Positions 8,897 through 17,024 of a stretch of DNA of 64,000 bases are shown here, in pieces (positions within the stretch are counted from its first letter, which is position 1; each line of letters begins with the position of its first letter). The DNA lies in NCBI GenBank assembly GCA_016458225.1, contig JAEMGR010000003.1, forward strand, positions 930,001 to 994,000. The letters run 5' to 3'. Made by a program: the position numbers and the translations under genes. The notes under the pieces are model-generated. The model had not been told where the DNA came from and ran no database searches. It was given only the letters and a program-made list of their open reading frames with translations. The DNA comes from Myxococcaceae bacterium JPH2 (GTDB lineage: Bacteria > Myxococcota > Myxococcia > Myxococcales > Myxococcaceae).

Positions 8897-11050
8897 TTAC
8901 TTCACCGTCAGGTCGAGCACGGTGATGGAGTAGGGGGGCAGGCGCTGGGCCAGCGAGTGTTCCGCGTGCGTGCCCGCGGGCTGCTCGGAGAAGCCACCGG
9001 GCGCGCCGGAGAAGCCGAGCACGCGCACGGTGTCGAGCGCGCCGCAGCCCTTCAGTTCCAACTGGGCCTGCGCGGCCTGCTCCGGGTCGAGGTTGAGCAC
9101 CACGGCCACCAGCTTCTTGCCGGAGGCGTCGCGCGAGGCGAACACGCTGGTGCCCTCGCTGGCGGTGGCGGGCACGTAGTTGTCCTGGAAGCGCCCGCCG
9201 TGGCCGTCGAAGTCGCGGTACGCGCGGAACGCCCAGAACGTGGGGCTGTTCTCCAGCGGGTACTGCCAGAAGAAGGCGGAGGTGATGCCCTGCTCCGCGA
9301 AGCGCCCCAGGGCCTCGGCCTGCGCGAGCCCGCCGCTCATGTGCTTCATCGCGCCGAAGTTGTACTCGCCAATGGAGATGCCTCGGCCCGGGTAGTTCTC
9401 GGCGATCCACTGCTTGAGGCGCGGGATGAGCTGGATGGGCTCGCCAATCCAGGACTCGTCCTTGTACGTGGGGTCCCACAGCGCGCGGGTCGAGCGGATC
9501 CGCCGCGCGTTCGTGGCCGTGTCGGTGTCCCCCGCGATGCCCAGGCCCACGTTGCTCTGCGGATAGAAGTGCACGTCCACCACGTCCAGCACGCGCACGC
9601 CCGTCTTCTTCTCGTGCTCGCGGAGCTGCTGGAGGTACCAGGGCAGGAAGGGCATGTCGCCGTGCGCGCGGCGATCCGAGTGCGTCAGCTTGCCGGGCGC
9701 GAAGTCCGCGGCGGACCAGAAGTAGTTCGTCCAACCCCACTCGGCGGGGCCGGCGATGACCGCGTCAGGGTCCGCCTTGCGCACGCCCGAGCCATACGCG
9801 ACGGTGCGCTGGAGCAGCTCGTCGTAGGTGGTGGGCTCGGGGTGCACGTCCCGGTGGGTCGAGTTCCAGAGGTTGGGCTCGTTGTCCAGGATGTACATGT
9901 GCACGCCGCGGTCGCCGCGCTTCGTGTCCGCGTCGCGCAGGGTGCGCACCCACTCGGCGATGAACTCGGGCGGCGCGGCCACGCTGGTGCGCGAGGGCGG
10001 GCCCGGCTTGAGCGGCGTGCCGTCGCGGCTGTTGCCGTTGCCGCCCGCGGGCTCGGTGGCGTCCAGGTTCTGCTGGGGCGCGTAGTTCTCCACGGGGAAG
10101 CCCACGGACTTCGTGTCCTTGGCCACCCAGCCGAGCATGGGCAGCGTGAGCGCGGACTGCACGCCGTGCTGGCGATTGGAGGCGAGGAAGTCGTCGGCGC
10201 TGAAGCCCAGCTCCACGTTGCGGAAGAACCAGTCGTTGGCCGTGTTCCACGCGCGGCCCAGCTTCCAGTTGTAGCGGGAGGTGGGGTTGCCGCCCCAGCG
10301 CCGGATGGTGGCGCCCAGCTTCCACTGGTGCGTGTCTTGGGTCTCTCGGTTGCCGTCCAGCGCGATGCCGTAGATGAGCGGGCTGATGCGGTGGCCGGGC
10401 GCGGCGCAGTCGATGCTCAGCGTGGCCTCGCGCGAGGGGCCCGTGCCCGCCATGCCTCCCCCCGCGGCGCGCGCGGCGGCGGCCTCGGGTGACAGCGGGA
10501 CGAGCGTCACCTTGTCGAAGAGGACCTGGTCACGTCCCACGTCCTTGCCCGCGCGCAGCACCATGCGGTCGAACGGCGCGTTGCGCGGGTTGAGCGCCTC
10601 CATGGGGATGACCACGTCGGACCACTCGCCGTCCTTGCGCACGACGTAGCGCGAGGTGACGGGCACGTGGGGGAAGACGATGGCGCCGGGCGCGTCGAGG
10701 TGGACCTCCAGGAAGTCACCGAACGACTCGGGCGAGTGCATGCGGAACGACAGCGCGTCGAAGGCGCCTTCCAGCTTGGGCCGGTAGAGAATCCAGCCGC
10801 CGCGGTTGAACAGGCGCAGGCGCGCGGGCGCGGCGTGGGGCAGCTCGCGGGGCGCCCAGCCAATGTCCTTCCAGTCCGCGGACAGGCCGCCGTCGTACAC
10901 GGTGACGGGAGTCGTCAGGACCGGCTTCGCGGGCGCCTTCGTCGCGGGCTCGGTCTCCAGTCCTCGCGCGGCCACGGCGCCGCCCGCCAACAGGGCCCCC
11001 GTGAGGACCGCGCCCGCCTTCCACCTCGCACGCTTCACGTCGCTCTCCAT
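8897..11050 (-). CDS. epsB: Exported glycoside hydrolase family 44 protein (EpsB-like)
   Basis: A 717-residue secreted enzyme. An N-terminal basic, hydrophobic signal (residues 1-30) is followed by a beta-rich module (about 60-260) and a GH44 catalytic domain from about 275. GH44 signatures are RWGGNPTSRYNWKLG, the acid/base Glu391 in DNEPNLW, VDVHFYPQ, and the nucleophile Glu562 in IGEYNFGA. GH44 enzymes cut beta-1,4-linked glucans, xyloglucans or mannans, so it may trim or release the exopolysaccharide. The ATG at 11050 was chosen because it directly starts the signal peptide. It sits between epsC and epsA in one operon. Confidence 0.87.
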   Translation of the reverse strand: MESDVKRARWKAGAVLTGALLAGGAVAARGLETEPATKAPAKPVLTTPVTVYDGGLSADWKDIGWAPRELPHAAPARLRLFNRGGWILYRPKLEGAFDALSFRMHSPESFGDFLEVHLDAPGAIVFPHVPVTSRYVVRKDGEWSDVVIPMEALNPRNAPFDRMVLRAGKDVGRDQVLFDKVTLVPLSPEAAAARAAGGGMAGTGPSREATLSIDCAAPGHRISPLIYGIALDGNRETQDTHQWKLGATIRRWGGNPTSRYNWKLGRAWNTANDWFFRNVELGFSADDFLASNRQHGVQSALTLPMLGWVAKDTKSVGFPVENYAPQQNLDATEPAGGNGNSRDGTPLKPGPPSRTSVAAPPEFIAEWVRTLRDADTKRGDRGVHMYILDNEPNLWNSTHRDVHPEPTTYDELLQRTVAYGSGVRKADPDAVIAGPAEWGWTNYFWSAADFAPGKLTHSDRRAHGDMPFLPWYLQQLREHEKKTGVRVLDVVDVHFYPQSNVGLGIAGDTDTATNARRIRSTRALWDPTYKDESWIGEPIQLIPRLKQWIAENYPGRGISIGEYNFGAMKHMSGGLAQAEALGRFAEQGITSAFFWQYPLENSPTFWAFRAYRDFDGHGGRFQDNYVPATASEGTSVFASRDASGKKLVAVVLNLDPEQAAQAQLELKGCGALDTVRVLGFSGAPGGFSEQPAGTHAEHSLAQRLPPYSITVLDLTVK

Positions 11051-11090
11051 GGCGCGCTCCGCCCCCAGGCGCCGGTGGTCCCGGGACGCC

Positions 11091-11636
11091 TCACAGCCCG
11101 ATGTCGTCCGAGTCCTTGCGCGGGAAGATGCGCGCCGGGATGCCCACGGCGACGCTGTCCGGCGGGACGTCCTGCAACACCACGGCATTGGCTCCGATGC
11201 GCGAGCGCGCGCCCACGCGCACGGGCCCGAGGATGCGCGCCCCGGCGCCAATCCAGACATCGTCCTCGATGATGGGGTAGCCGTTGTCCTTGGCGGTGCC
11301 CACGGTGTTGTTGCCGTAGAAGCGCACGCGGTCACCGATGCGCGAGTCTCCGCCGATGACGACGCCCAGGCTGTGGACGAAGTAGACGCCGCGGCCCAGC
11401 GTCACCTCCTTGCCAATCTCGATGCCCATCACCGCCGTCTGCGCCACGCGCAGCACGTGATTGACGAGCGGGATGTGCCAGGAGAGGGCGGCCTCGCGGG
11501 CGCGGTTGAGCGCGGTGATGCGGTACGAGTCGCTGGTGAGGACGACCTTGGCCAGGGACTTCGCGTCCGGCGCGCCGGTGGCGGCTCGGGCCAGCTCCAC
11601 CGCGTCCGTGACGAGCGTTCCAAACAGGCGCTTCAT
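11091..11636 (-). CDS. epsC: Serine O-acetyltransferase-like hexapeptide-repeat protein (EpsC-like)
   Basis: A 181-residue left-handed beta-helix acyltransferase. The turns GKEVTLGRGVYFVHSLGVVIGG, RFYGNNTVGT and DVWIGAGARILGPVRVG are hexapeptide repeats, and the layout resembles the C-terminal part of serine acetyltransferase CysE. In this context acetylation of the exopolysaccharide or a sugar precursor is more likely than cysteine synthesis. Its ATG overlaps the epsD stop (ATGA), so translation is coupled. The position between epsD and epsB matches M. xanthus epsC. Confidence 0.85.
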   Translation of the reverse strand: MKRLFGTLVTDAVELARAATGAPDAKSLAKVVLTSDSYRITALNRAREAALSWHIPLVNHVLRVAQTAVMGIEIGKEVTLGRGVYFVHSLGVVIGGDSRIGDRVRFYGNNTVGTAKDNGYPIIEDDVWIGAGARILGPVRVGARSRIGANAVVLQDVPPDSVAVGIPARIFPRKDSDDIGL

Positions 11637-12664
11637 GGTTCATCCTCCCCGGCCCGGATGTAACGGTAGAGGCCGCGAGCGATTCCCGACCAACCCCCGG
11701 CCTCGGCGCGCGCGCCTCGCAGGTACTCCATGCCGTACGCCACGGAGGTGCCCGCGAAGGCCGCCTTGCTCAGGCCCAGCTTGTCCGCCGCCTTGGCCGC
11801 GCTCATCACCGCGTGGGTGAGGGTTCGCGTGGCCTGGGGCGCCACCACGGCCGAGGCGAGCAGCGGGCGCGCCAGCGGGTTGGTCTCGAACAGCAGGCGC
11901 CACGGATTCACCTGCGCCACGTCCGGATGTTTTTGGGACACGTGCGTGTCGAACATGCCGTAGCGGTTCGCGCGGCGCATCCACTTCTCGAAGCTGACGT
12001 GGTCACTTCCGTGCAACACATACGCGTCGCTGGCGAAGCGGAAGGTGCAGCCCGCCTTCTCCAGGCGCACGCCCAACTCCACGTCCTCGGACTGGCCCAG
12101 GCTCTTGTCGAAGCCGCCCACGCCCACGTAGTCCGCGCGGCGGAAGGACACGTTGCCCGTGTACAGGTGATTGCCGCGAGCGCGCGCGCCAGGGACGGAC
12201 AGCTCCTCGGCCATGCGGTGGTTGAGATAGGCGTACCAGCGCTCGAAGAGGGGCATCTCGCCCACGCCCGGGTCGGGGCGGATCCGTCCGAGCACGACGT
12301 AGCGCGAGCCGGGCGGGTGCTGCTCCAGGTGGCGCTCGAGGAAGTCCGGGGCCACCTGCATGTCGTCATCGGTGACGAGGACCACGTCACCCCGCGCGGC
12401 GAGCACGCCTCGGTGTCTCGCGGCGGCGGCGCCCGCGTTGGCCTGCACCTCCACGCGCAGCGCGTAGGGGAGCGAGAGGGCCTCCAGCGGCGCGCGCACC
12501 GGCGTGGCCGAGCCGTCATCGACGACGACGACCTCGAAGTCGCTCGGAGGGAGCGTCTGCTGGGCGAACTGGCCCAGGAGCCGTTCGATCAACGACAGCC
12601 GGTTGTACGTGGCGACGACGACGCTGAGCCGGAAGGTGGCGGGAGACGCGGGCGCGTTGCTCAT
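11633..12664 (-). CDS. epsD: Family 2 glycosyltransferase (EpsD-like)
   Basis: A 343-residue GT-A fold enzyme that adds a sugar to the lipid-linked repeat unit in the cytoplasm. Visible are the N-terminal VVVATYNR, nucleotide-binding DDGS (49-52), the metal-binding DDD (99-101) and a galactosyltransferase-like acceptor region (GGFDKSLGQSEDVELGVRL). The ATG at 12664 overlaps the stop of the upstream gene (ATGA), and its own stop overlaps epsC, so three genes are coupled. Frames further upstream belong to the preceding gene on another frame. Confidence 0.9.
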   Translation of the reverse strand: MSNAPASPATFRLSVVVATYNRLSLIERLLGQFAQQTLPPSDFEVVVVDDGSATPVRAPLEALSLPYALRVEVQANAGAAAARHRGVLAARGDVVLVTDDDMQVAPDFLERHLEQHPPGSRYVVLGRIRPDPGVGEMPLFERWYAYLNHRMAEELSVPGARARGNHLYTGNVSFRRADYVGVGGFDKSLGQSEDVELGVRLEKAGCTFRFASDAYVLHGSDHVSFEKWMRRANRYGMFDTHVSQKHPDVAQVNPWRLLFETNPLARPLLASAVVAPQATRTLTHAVMSAAKAADKLGLSKAAFAGTSVAYGMEYLRGARAEAGGWSGIARGLYRYIRAGEDEP

Positions 12665-13179
12665 GGTTTCGGCTTGGGGGCGGGCTCGGCCCGGCGCTTC
12701 TTCTTCGCCCGGGGAAAGGTGACGCTGCCGACGAAGCGCTCGCGGCCCACCAGGTCGAGCGTCTTCTGCGCGGAGCCGAAGTCCGACTCGCCCAGGGTGA
12801 CACACAGCAGGGCGGCGTCCGCGGCCAGGGCCAGCGGGAGGCTGGCGGGATGGGTCATGAGTGAGTCGATGACGACGATGATGCGCTCGCCCTGGGCGAT
12901 GCGGTGGCGGATCTCCGTGACGAGTCGCGGCGCACCCGCGGGCTCGATGCCGGTGGCGTCCACCAAGCGCAGCGGTGGTTCCGGGTAGGGCGAGCCGGCC
13001 TCCAGCAGCGCGTGCGCGGCGTCCAGCGCGGGGGCGCCGGGGTGCGCGGGGATGACGGTCAAGAATGACCACGGCCGGCGCTCGAGCGCGAACCAAAGTC
13101 GCTGCAGCTCCGGAGAGGGGCCGGGGCTCGGCGCGGACGAGTCCGCGGGCTTGGGAGGTGCGCTCGAATCTGCGGCCAT
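12661..13179 (-). CDS. BY-kinase-like P-loop protein with degenerate nucleotide site
   Basis: A 172-residue cytoplasmic protein whose layout follows bacterial tyrosine kinases of the CpsD/CapB/Wze type, but with the ATP site lost. Where these have a GEGKST P-loop it has PAHPGAPAL (residues 44-52), with no Lys or Ser/Thr. The Walker-A' position is RLVDAT (71-76), the Walker-B-like strand is IVVID (101-105), and the following LALAADAALLCVTLGESDF and LVGRERFVGSV match the BY-kinase core. The tail is Lys/Arg/Pro-rich (KKKRR ...) instead of a tyrosine cluster. It is the first gene of the eps minus-strand operon and its stop overlaps the epsD start. Family placement is my alignment by eye. Confidence 0.6.
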   Translation of the reverse strand: MAADSSAPPKPADSSAPSPGPSPELQRLWFALERRPWSFLTVIPAHPGAPALDAAHALLEAGSPYPEPPLRLVDATGIEPAGAPRLVTEIRHRIAQGERIIVVIDSLMTHPASLPLALAADAALLCVTLGESDFGSAQKTLDLVGRERFVGSVTFPRAKKKRRAEPAPKPKP

Positions 13180-13334
13180 GGGACGCGCCAGGGTATAGCG
13201 CAAGGCGACCACGCCGCCCAATGACCTGGACGGGCGGGAGGTGGGGTTGGTCGGTGTCCGTGTTGGCTCTCGGATTCGCGGGACCTGCGGAAAGTGGCCC
13301 GGACGGCAAAAGCTCGCGTCCGCCGTGTTATGGA
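13180..13334. promoter_or_regulatory. Divergent promoter region of the first eps half
   Basis: 155 bases separate the starts of the minus-strand epsD-A operon and epsE on the plus strand, so both promoters should lie here. No clear sigma-70 or sigma-54 element was identified. Confidence 0.45.
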
Positions 13335-14564
13335 ATGCCCGTGCAGAAGATTGGCTACCTGATTCCCGAGTTCCCCGGGCAGACGCACATTTTCTTCTGG
13401 CGCGAGCTGCAAGCGCTGCCGGCGAAGGGTGTGTCTCCGGAGCTGGTGTCCACCCGGCCCCCCCCCGCGCGCATCATCAGTCACAGTTGGGCGCGTGAGG
13501 CGATGTCTCGCACGGAGTACCTGGCGCCGCCGGGGCCGTGGGGATTGGCGGAGGCCGCCGCGGAGGTGGCGCGAGCGCTGCCCACGGGGTGGGCGCGGTG
13601 TCTGGCTTCCATCGCGAGGGCGCGAGGGTTGGACGCGAAGGGGCGGGCGCAGTTGTTGGCGTTCGCGGTGATGGGGGGGCGGCTGGCGTCACTGGCGCGG
13701 CGGCGCGGGTGGACGCACGTGCACGTGCACAGCTGCGCGAACGCGGCGCACGTGGCGATGTTCGCGCACCTGTTGTCGGGGCTGACGTACAGCATCACGT
13801 TGCATGGGCCGTTGGATGACTATGGGCCCAACCAGCATGAGAAGTGGCGGCACGCGAAGTTCGCGTTCGTGATCACGCGCAAGCTGTTGGGCGAGGTGAA
13901 CGCGGAGCTGGCGGGGAGCCTGCCTTCGCGCATCGAGCTGGCGCCCATGGGCGTGGAGCTGGCGCGCTTCCAGCGGAGCACGCCGTACGTGCCGTGGACG
14001 GGCGAGGGGCCGCTGCGCATCTTCACGTGTGGGCGCCTGAATCCTTGCAAGGGGCACGCGGACCTCATCGACGCGGTGGGGATGTTGCGCGCGAGGGGCG
14101 TGGACGCGCGGCTGGCCATCGCGGGGGAGGACGAGGCGGGCGGCACGACGTACCGCAAGGTGTTGGAGGCGAAGCTGGCGGAGTCCGGGCTGGGCGACGC
14201 GGTGACGTTGCTGGGCGCGGTGAGCGAGGACGTGGTGCGCGGGGGAATCGAGAACGCGCACATCTTCTCGCTGGCGAGTCTTCAGGAGCCGCTGGGGGTG
14301 GCCATCATGGAGGCGATGGCCATGCGCGCGCCGGTGGTGGTGACGGGCGCGGGCGGAGTGCCGGAGCTGGTGGACGACGGGGTGGACGGCCTGTTGGTGC
14401 CGCCGCAGCAGCCGAAGGTGCTGGCGGACAAGCTGGAGGCGCTGGCGAGGAACCCCGCGGAGGCCGCGCGACTGGGCGAGGCGGGACGGCGCAAGGTGGA
14501 GACGCAGTTCAGCAGCGAGCGCAGCGCGGACATGCTCGCGAAGCTGCTGGAGGTCGCGGCGTAG
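13335..14564 (+). CDS. epsE: Family 4 glycosyltransferase (EpsE-like)
   Basis: A 409-residue GT-B enzyme. The N-terminal Rossmann half begins at KIGYLIPEFPGQTHIFFWRE. The C-terminal half contains the GT4 nucleotide-sugar site with RIFTCGRLNPCKGHADLIDA, then SLQEPLGVAIMEAMAMRAPVV carrying the E-x7-E motif, and GGVPELVDDG. It retains the sugar on the cytoplasmic side of the membrane during assembly of the exopolysaccharide repeat. I took the ATG at 13335 because conserved sequence starts two codons later. It is divergent from epsD-A, as expected for epsE. Confidence 0.88.
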   Translation: MPVQKIGYLIPEFPGQTHIFFWRELQALPAKGVSPELVSTRPPPARIISHSWAREAMSRTEYLAPPGPWGLAEAAAEVARALPTGWARCLASIARARGLDAKGRAQLLAFAVMGGRLASLARRRGWTHVHVHSCANAAHVAMFAHLLSGLTYSITLHGPLDDYGPNQHEKWRHAKFAFVITRKLLGEVNAELAGSLPSRIELAPMGVELARFQRSTPYVPWTGEGPLRIFTCGRLNPCKGHADLIDAVGMLRARGVDARLAIAGEDEAGGTTYRKVLEAKLAESGLGDAVTLLGAVSEDVVRGGIENAHIFSLASLQEPLGVAIMEAMAMRAPVVVTGAGGVPELVDDGVDGLLVPPQQPKVLADKLEALARNPAEAARLGEAGRRKVETQFSSERSADMLAKLLEVAA

Positions 14565-14630
14565 TCTGGCGGGCCCTCGCATGGGAGCCGGTTTGTTGCT
14601 CGATGCGCGAGGTCCGATCGCGAGGATGCA

Positions 14631-15257
14631 ATGCGCCTCACGTGGCTCGGGTTGATGGGCGCCCTCGTGGCCTGTGCCAGCACGGGCTACCGATACGTGG
14701 GACCCGGCATGTGGTTTGGGCAAGAGGAGGCGCAGGTTTGGGTGAAGGGGCCCTGGCCGGCCATTCGCCCCTCTCGTGACGTGGATGACGTCATTGATCA
14801 GTTGTGCGGCGCCATCCTCGAAATGGATGGGGCTCGAGACGGTGACTACGGGCAGGAGTGCTGCGGGGTCCTCTACTCGATTGGAGATGGAAACTACTTC
14901 GCGAGTTATCCGTCACCCCTGGGCGAAGTGCAGCGTGTCGGTCCGAGCAAGCGCAAAGTCTGTACGTCTCCACGTACTGTGCGGGACTCACGCGGTCGGG
15001 TCTCGGGTCTCGCGGATTATCACGGTCACCCATGGGCCCCTTCTCCGATGTCTGAGCAGGACCGACAGGAGTCTCATCAGCGATGGTTCATCCGCATCCA
15101 GTTCGATTCGGATTGCCATGTGATGAAGCTCATTCCCCATGTGGGCGAGTCGGCGCCAGGAGAGGTCTACCTGCGGAAGGGAAAGTCGTGGAGGCTCATC
15201 GGTAGCATCCGGCCGGAGGACAAGGCGCGCGGAGTGGTGACGGACGTGAAGGACTAA
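14631..15257 (+). CDS. Lipoprotein with a complete JAMM/MPN+ metal-binding motif
   Basis: A 208-residue protein with a short lipoprotein signal (lipobox LVAC, Cys15). It has the JAMM pattern H-x-H-x7-S-x2-D at His131, His133, Ser141 and Asp144 (YHGHPWAPSPMSEQD), with a fitting upstream Glu76 in QECCGVLY. JAMM proteins are zinc isopeptidases or peptidases; DUF4329-type secreted effector domains use a similar pattern. Codon use is less biased than in the eps genes. A second small lipoprotein starts 10 bases later. Function inferred from the motif only; substrate unknown. Confidence 0.6.
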   Translation: MRLTWLGLMGALVACASTGYRYVGPGMWFGQEEAQVWVKGPWPAIRPSRDVDDVIDQLCGAILEMDGARDGDYGQECCGVLYSIGDGNYFASYPSPLGEVQRVGPSKRKVCTSPRTVRDSRGRVSGLADYHGHPWAPSPMSEQDRQESHQRWFIRIQFDSDCHVMKLIPHVGESAPGEVYLRKGKSWRLIGSIRPEDKARGVVTDVKD

Positions 15258-15267
15258 GGGGACAGTC

Positions 15268-15687
15268 ATGAGGCGCGCGATTCTGTGGATGGGGGCGCTG
15301 GCCCTCTCGGGGTGTTCGCTCTTCCATCGCGGTTATCGTCCCGAGCACGCGCCCAAGGCCGAAGCGGATGCCTTGCCTTATCCGCTGGGGTTTCCCTCGT
15401 CCGGTCAGGTGCAGGTCCCCGCGGAGATGGCCGCCGCCATCTCCCTGGCTCTGGATGACATTCTCCCGCGCGATGTCGCTCCTCCGCGGAACGCGACTGC
15501 GGACGACGTGTGCCTTTATCGGCGCGACTCGTATGACGTGGATGCGGCTCCACTCAACGCGGACGTCATGCTCGTGCGCTTCCGGGTCCGCGCCGGTGCG
15601 TGCAACGCCGAGGGCCGGACCGTGACCGAGGTCGCCACCTACGCCGTGGATGTTCGGCGTGGCCGCATCCTGGTCGTCCAGGAGTAG
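15268..15687 (+). CDS. Small lipoprotein of unknown function
   Basis: A 139-residue lipoprotein: signal of about 15 residues ending in LSGC (Cys16), then a Pro-rich linker and a compact domain with two further cysteines (DDVCLYRRDS and RAGACNAEG) that could pair. A GGGGA-type ribosome site precedes the ATG. Only 10 bases follow the JAMM lipoprotein, so the two are probably co-transcribed and may act together. No family recognised. Confidence 0.65.
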   Translation: MRRAILWMGALALSGCSLFHRGYRPEHAPKAEADALPYPLGFPSSGQVQVPAEMAAAISLALDDILPRDVAPPRNATADDVCLYRRDSYDVDAAPLNADVMLVRFRVRAGACNAEGRTVTEVATYAVDVRRGRILVVQE

Positions 15688-15752
15688 CCGGGGCCGCATC
15701 GCTCTTGAGTGCGTGGTAGCCTTCCCAGGTTGTCTCTCACGGAGAGGACTTC

Positions 15753-16955
15753 ATGCGTCGTGTGTGGATAGCGTTGATGATGTCGCTGTCCGGCGTGTTG
15801 GGGCTGGGCGGATGCGCCGCGCCCACCCATGGCTTCAAGCTCTATGACGGCGCTCCCAATGAGGTGTTGGCCTCGCGCCCCAGTGAGGGGGACTCGCTCG
15901 AGGTGACGTATCTGGGCGTCGGTGGGTATGTGCTGCGCCATGGCTCGGATGTCGTCGTGCTCGCGCCTTCGTTCAGCAACCCCGGCATCCTCAGCCTCGT
16001 CGCTCATGGGCTCGCGGGCGGACTGAAGTGGGATCCGGATCAGGTCAAAGCCTGCATGAGTCGCGCGGAGCAGATTGCGGGCCCGACTCAGGACGCGAGC
16101 CTGGTCCTGGTGGGCCACTCGCACTACGACCACCTGATGGACACCGCCGAGATGCTTCAGTCCGGCCAGTGGTTTCCCAAGGCCCGCATCCTGGGCTCCG
16201 CGACCACGGGGCACTTGCTTGCACCGTTCGGGCTCTCGGATCGCTTCGACGATGTGACGAAGTTCGCCTCGCGCAACGGCAAGCCGGGTGAGCCACTGAA
16301 GAACAAGACGAGCACCGTGCGCGTGTACCCCATCGCTTCGGATCACTCGCCGCACTTCATGCACTTGAAGCTCTTGAGTGCCGCTCACCTCACGGAGGAC
16401 GCGAAGACGAAGCCGTCGAATCCGCGCTCGGGTTGGTTGGAGGGCGAGACCTATGCCTATGTCGTGGACTTCCTGAAGGAGGCGAATGGCCCCGTCGCGT
16501 TCCGCCTCTACTACGAGGACGCGGCCAGCAGCCCGAACGTGGGACTCATCCCCGACGACTTGAAGCAGGACGGGCATCGCGTGGATGTGTCCATCACCTG
16601 CGTGGGCGCGTACGAGCAGATCTCCGCGAGTCACTATCCGCAAGAAGTGCTGGCGAGCACGCGCCCTCGCTACGTCATCCTGGGCCACTGGGAGGACTTC
16701 TTCGGCAATGACTGTCTCAAGCCACCGAGCATCGTGCGCATGACGGGACGCAAGGGATTGTCGCGCTTCATCCGCCGCGTGGGCGAGGTGACGCCCGAGT
16801 CGCGATGCGTGCTGCCCGTGCCCCTCGCTCCGACGATGTTCATCCCGGAGGGCAGCGCCGCGCCCGCGCGCTCGGGGCCCGCCTGCCTGCCCGTTCCTCC
16901 CGTGGAGGATGACGTGTGGGGCGCGCCGGTGACGACGTCCGGCACGGGCAACTAA
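15753..16955 (+). CDS. Metallo-beta-lactamase-fold lipoprotein
   Basis: A 400-residue hydrolase of the MBL fold. It has a lipoprotein signal with lipobox LGGC (Cys21), an opening strand pair EVTYLGVGGYVLRHGSDVVVLAP, and the zinc motif GHSHYDHLMD (His122, His124, Asp126, His127). Later segments YPIASDHSPHF and VILGHWEDFF supply further His/Asp ligands. It is the third consecutive lipoprotein gene in this block. The substrate is unknown; UlaG-like phosphodiester or lactone hydrolysis are both possible for this broad superfamily. Confidence 0.8.
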   Translation: MRRVWIALMMSLSGVLGLGGCAAPTHGFKLYDGAPNEVLASRPSEGDSLEVTYLGVGGYVLRHGSDVVVLAPSFSNPGILSLVAHGLAGGLKWDPDQVKACMSRAEQIAGPTQDASLVLVGHSHYDHLMDTAEMLQSGQWFPKARILGSATTGHLLAPFGLSDRFDDVTKFASRNGKPGEPLKNKTSTVRVYPIASDHSPHFMHLKLLSAAHLTEDAKTKPSNPRSGWLEGETYAYVVDFLKEANGPVAFRLYYEDAASSPNVGLIPDDLKQDGHRVDVSITCVGAYEQISASHYPQEVLASTRPRYVILGHWEDFFGNDCLKPPSIVRMTGRKGLSRFIRRVGEVTPESRCVLPVPLAPTMFIPEGSAAPARSGPACLPVPPVEDDVWGAPVTTSGTGN

Positions 16956-16980
16956 CGCCGGGCGAGCGGGCGGAGCGGCC

Positions 16981-17006
16981 GGGGCCTCGTGATAGGTTGA
17001 GGCCCC
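16981..17006. terminator. Hairpin after the lipoprotein cluster
   Basis: Perfect 8-bp stem GGGGCCTC / GAGGCCCC with a 10-base loop, followed by CGTTCTTCC. It lies between the MBL lipoprotein and the CDF transporter and is a plausible weak terminator. Confidence 0.45.
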
Positions 17007-17024
17007 CGTTCTTCCCAAGGAAAC

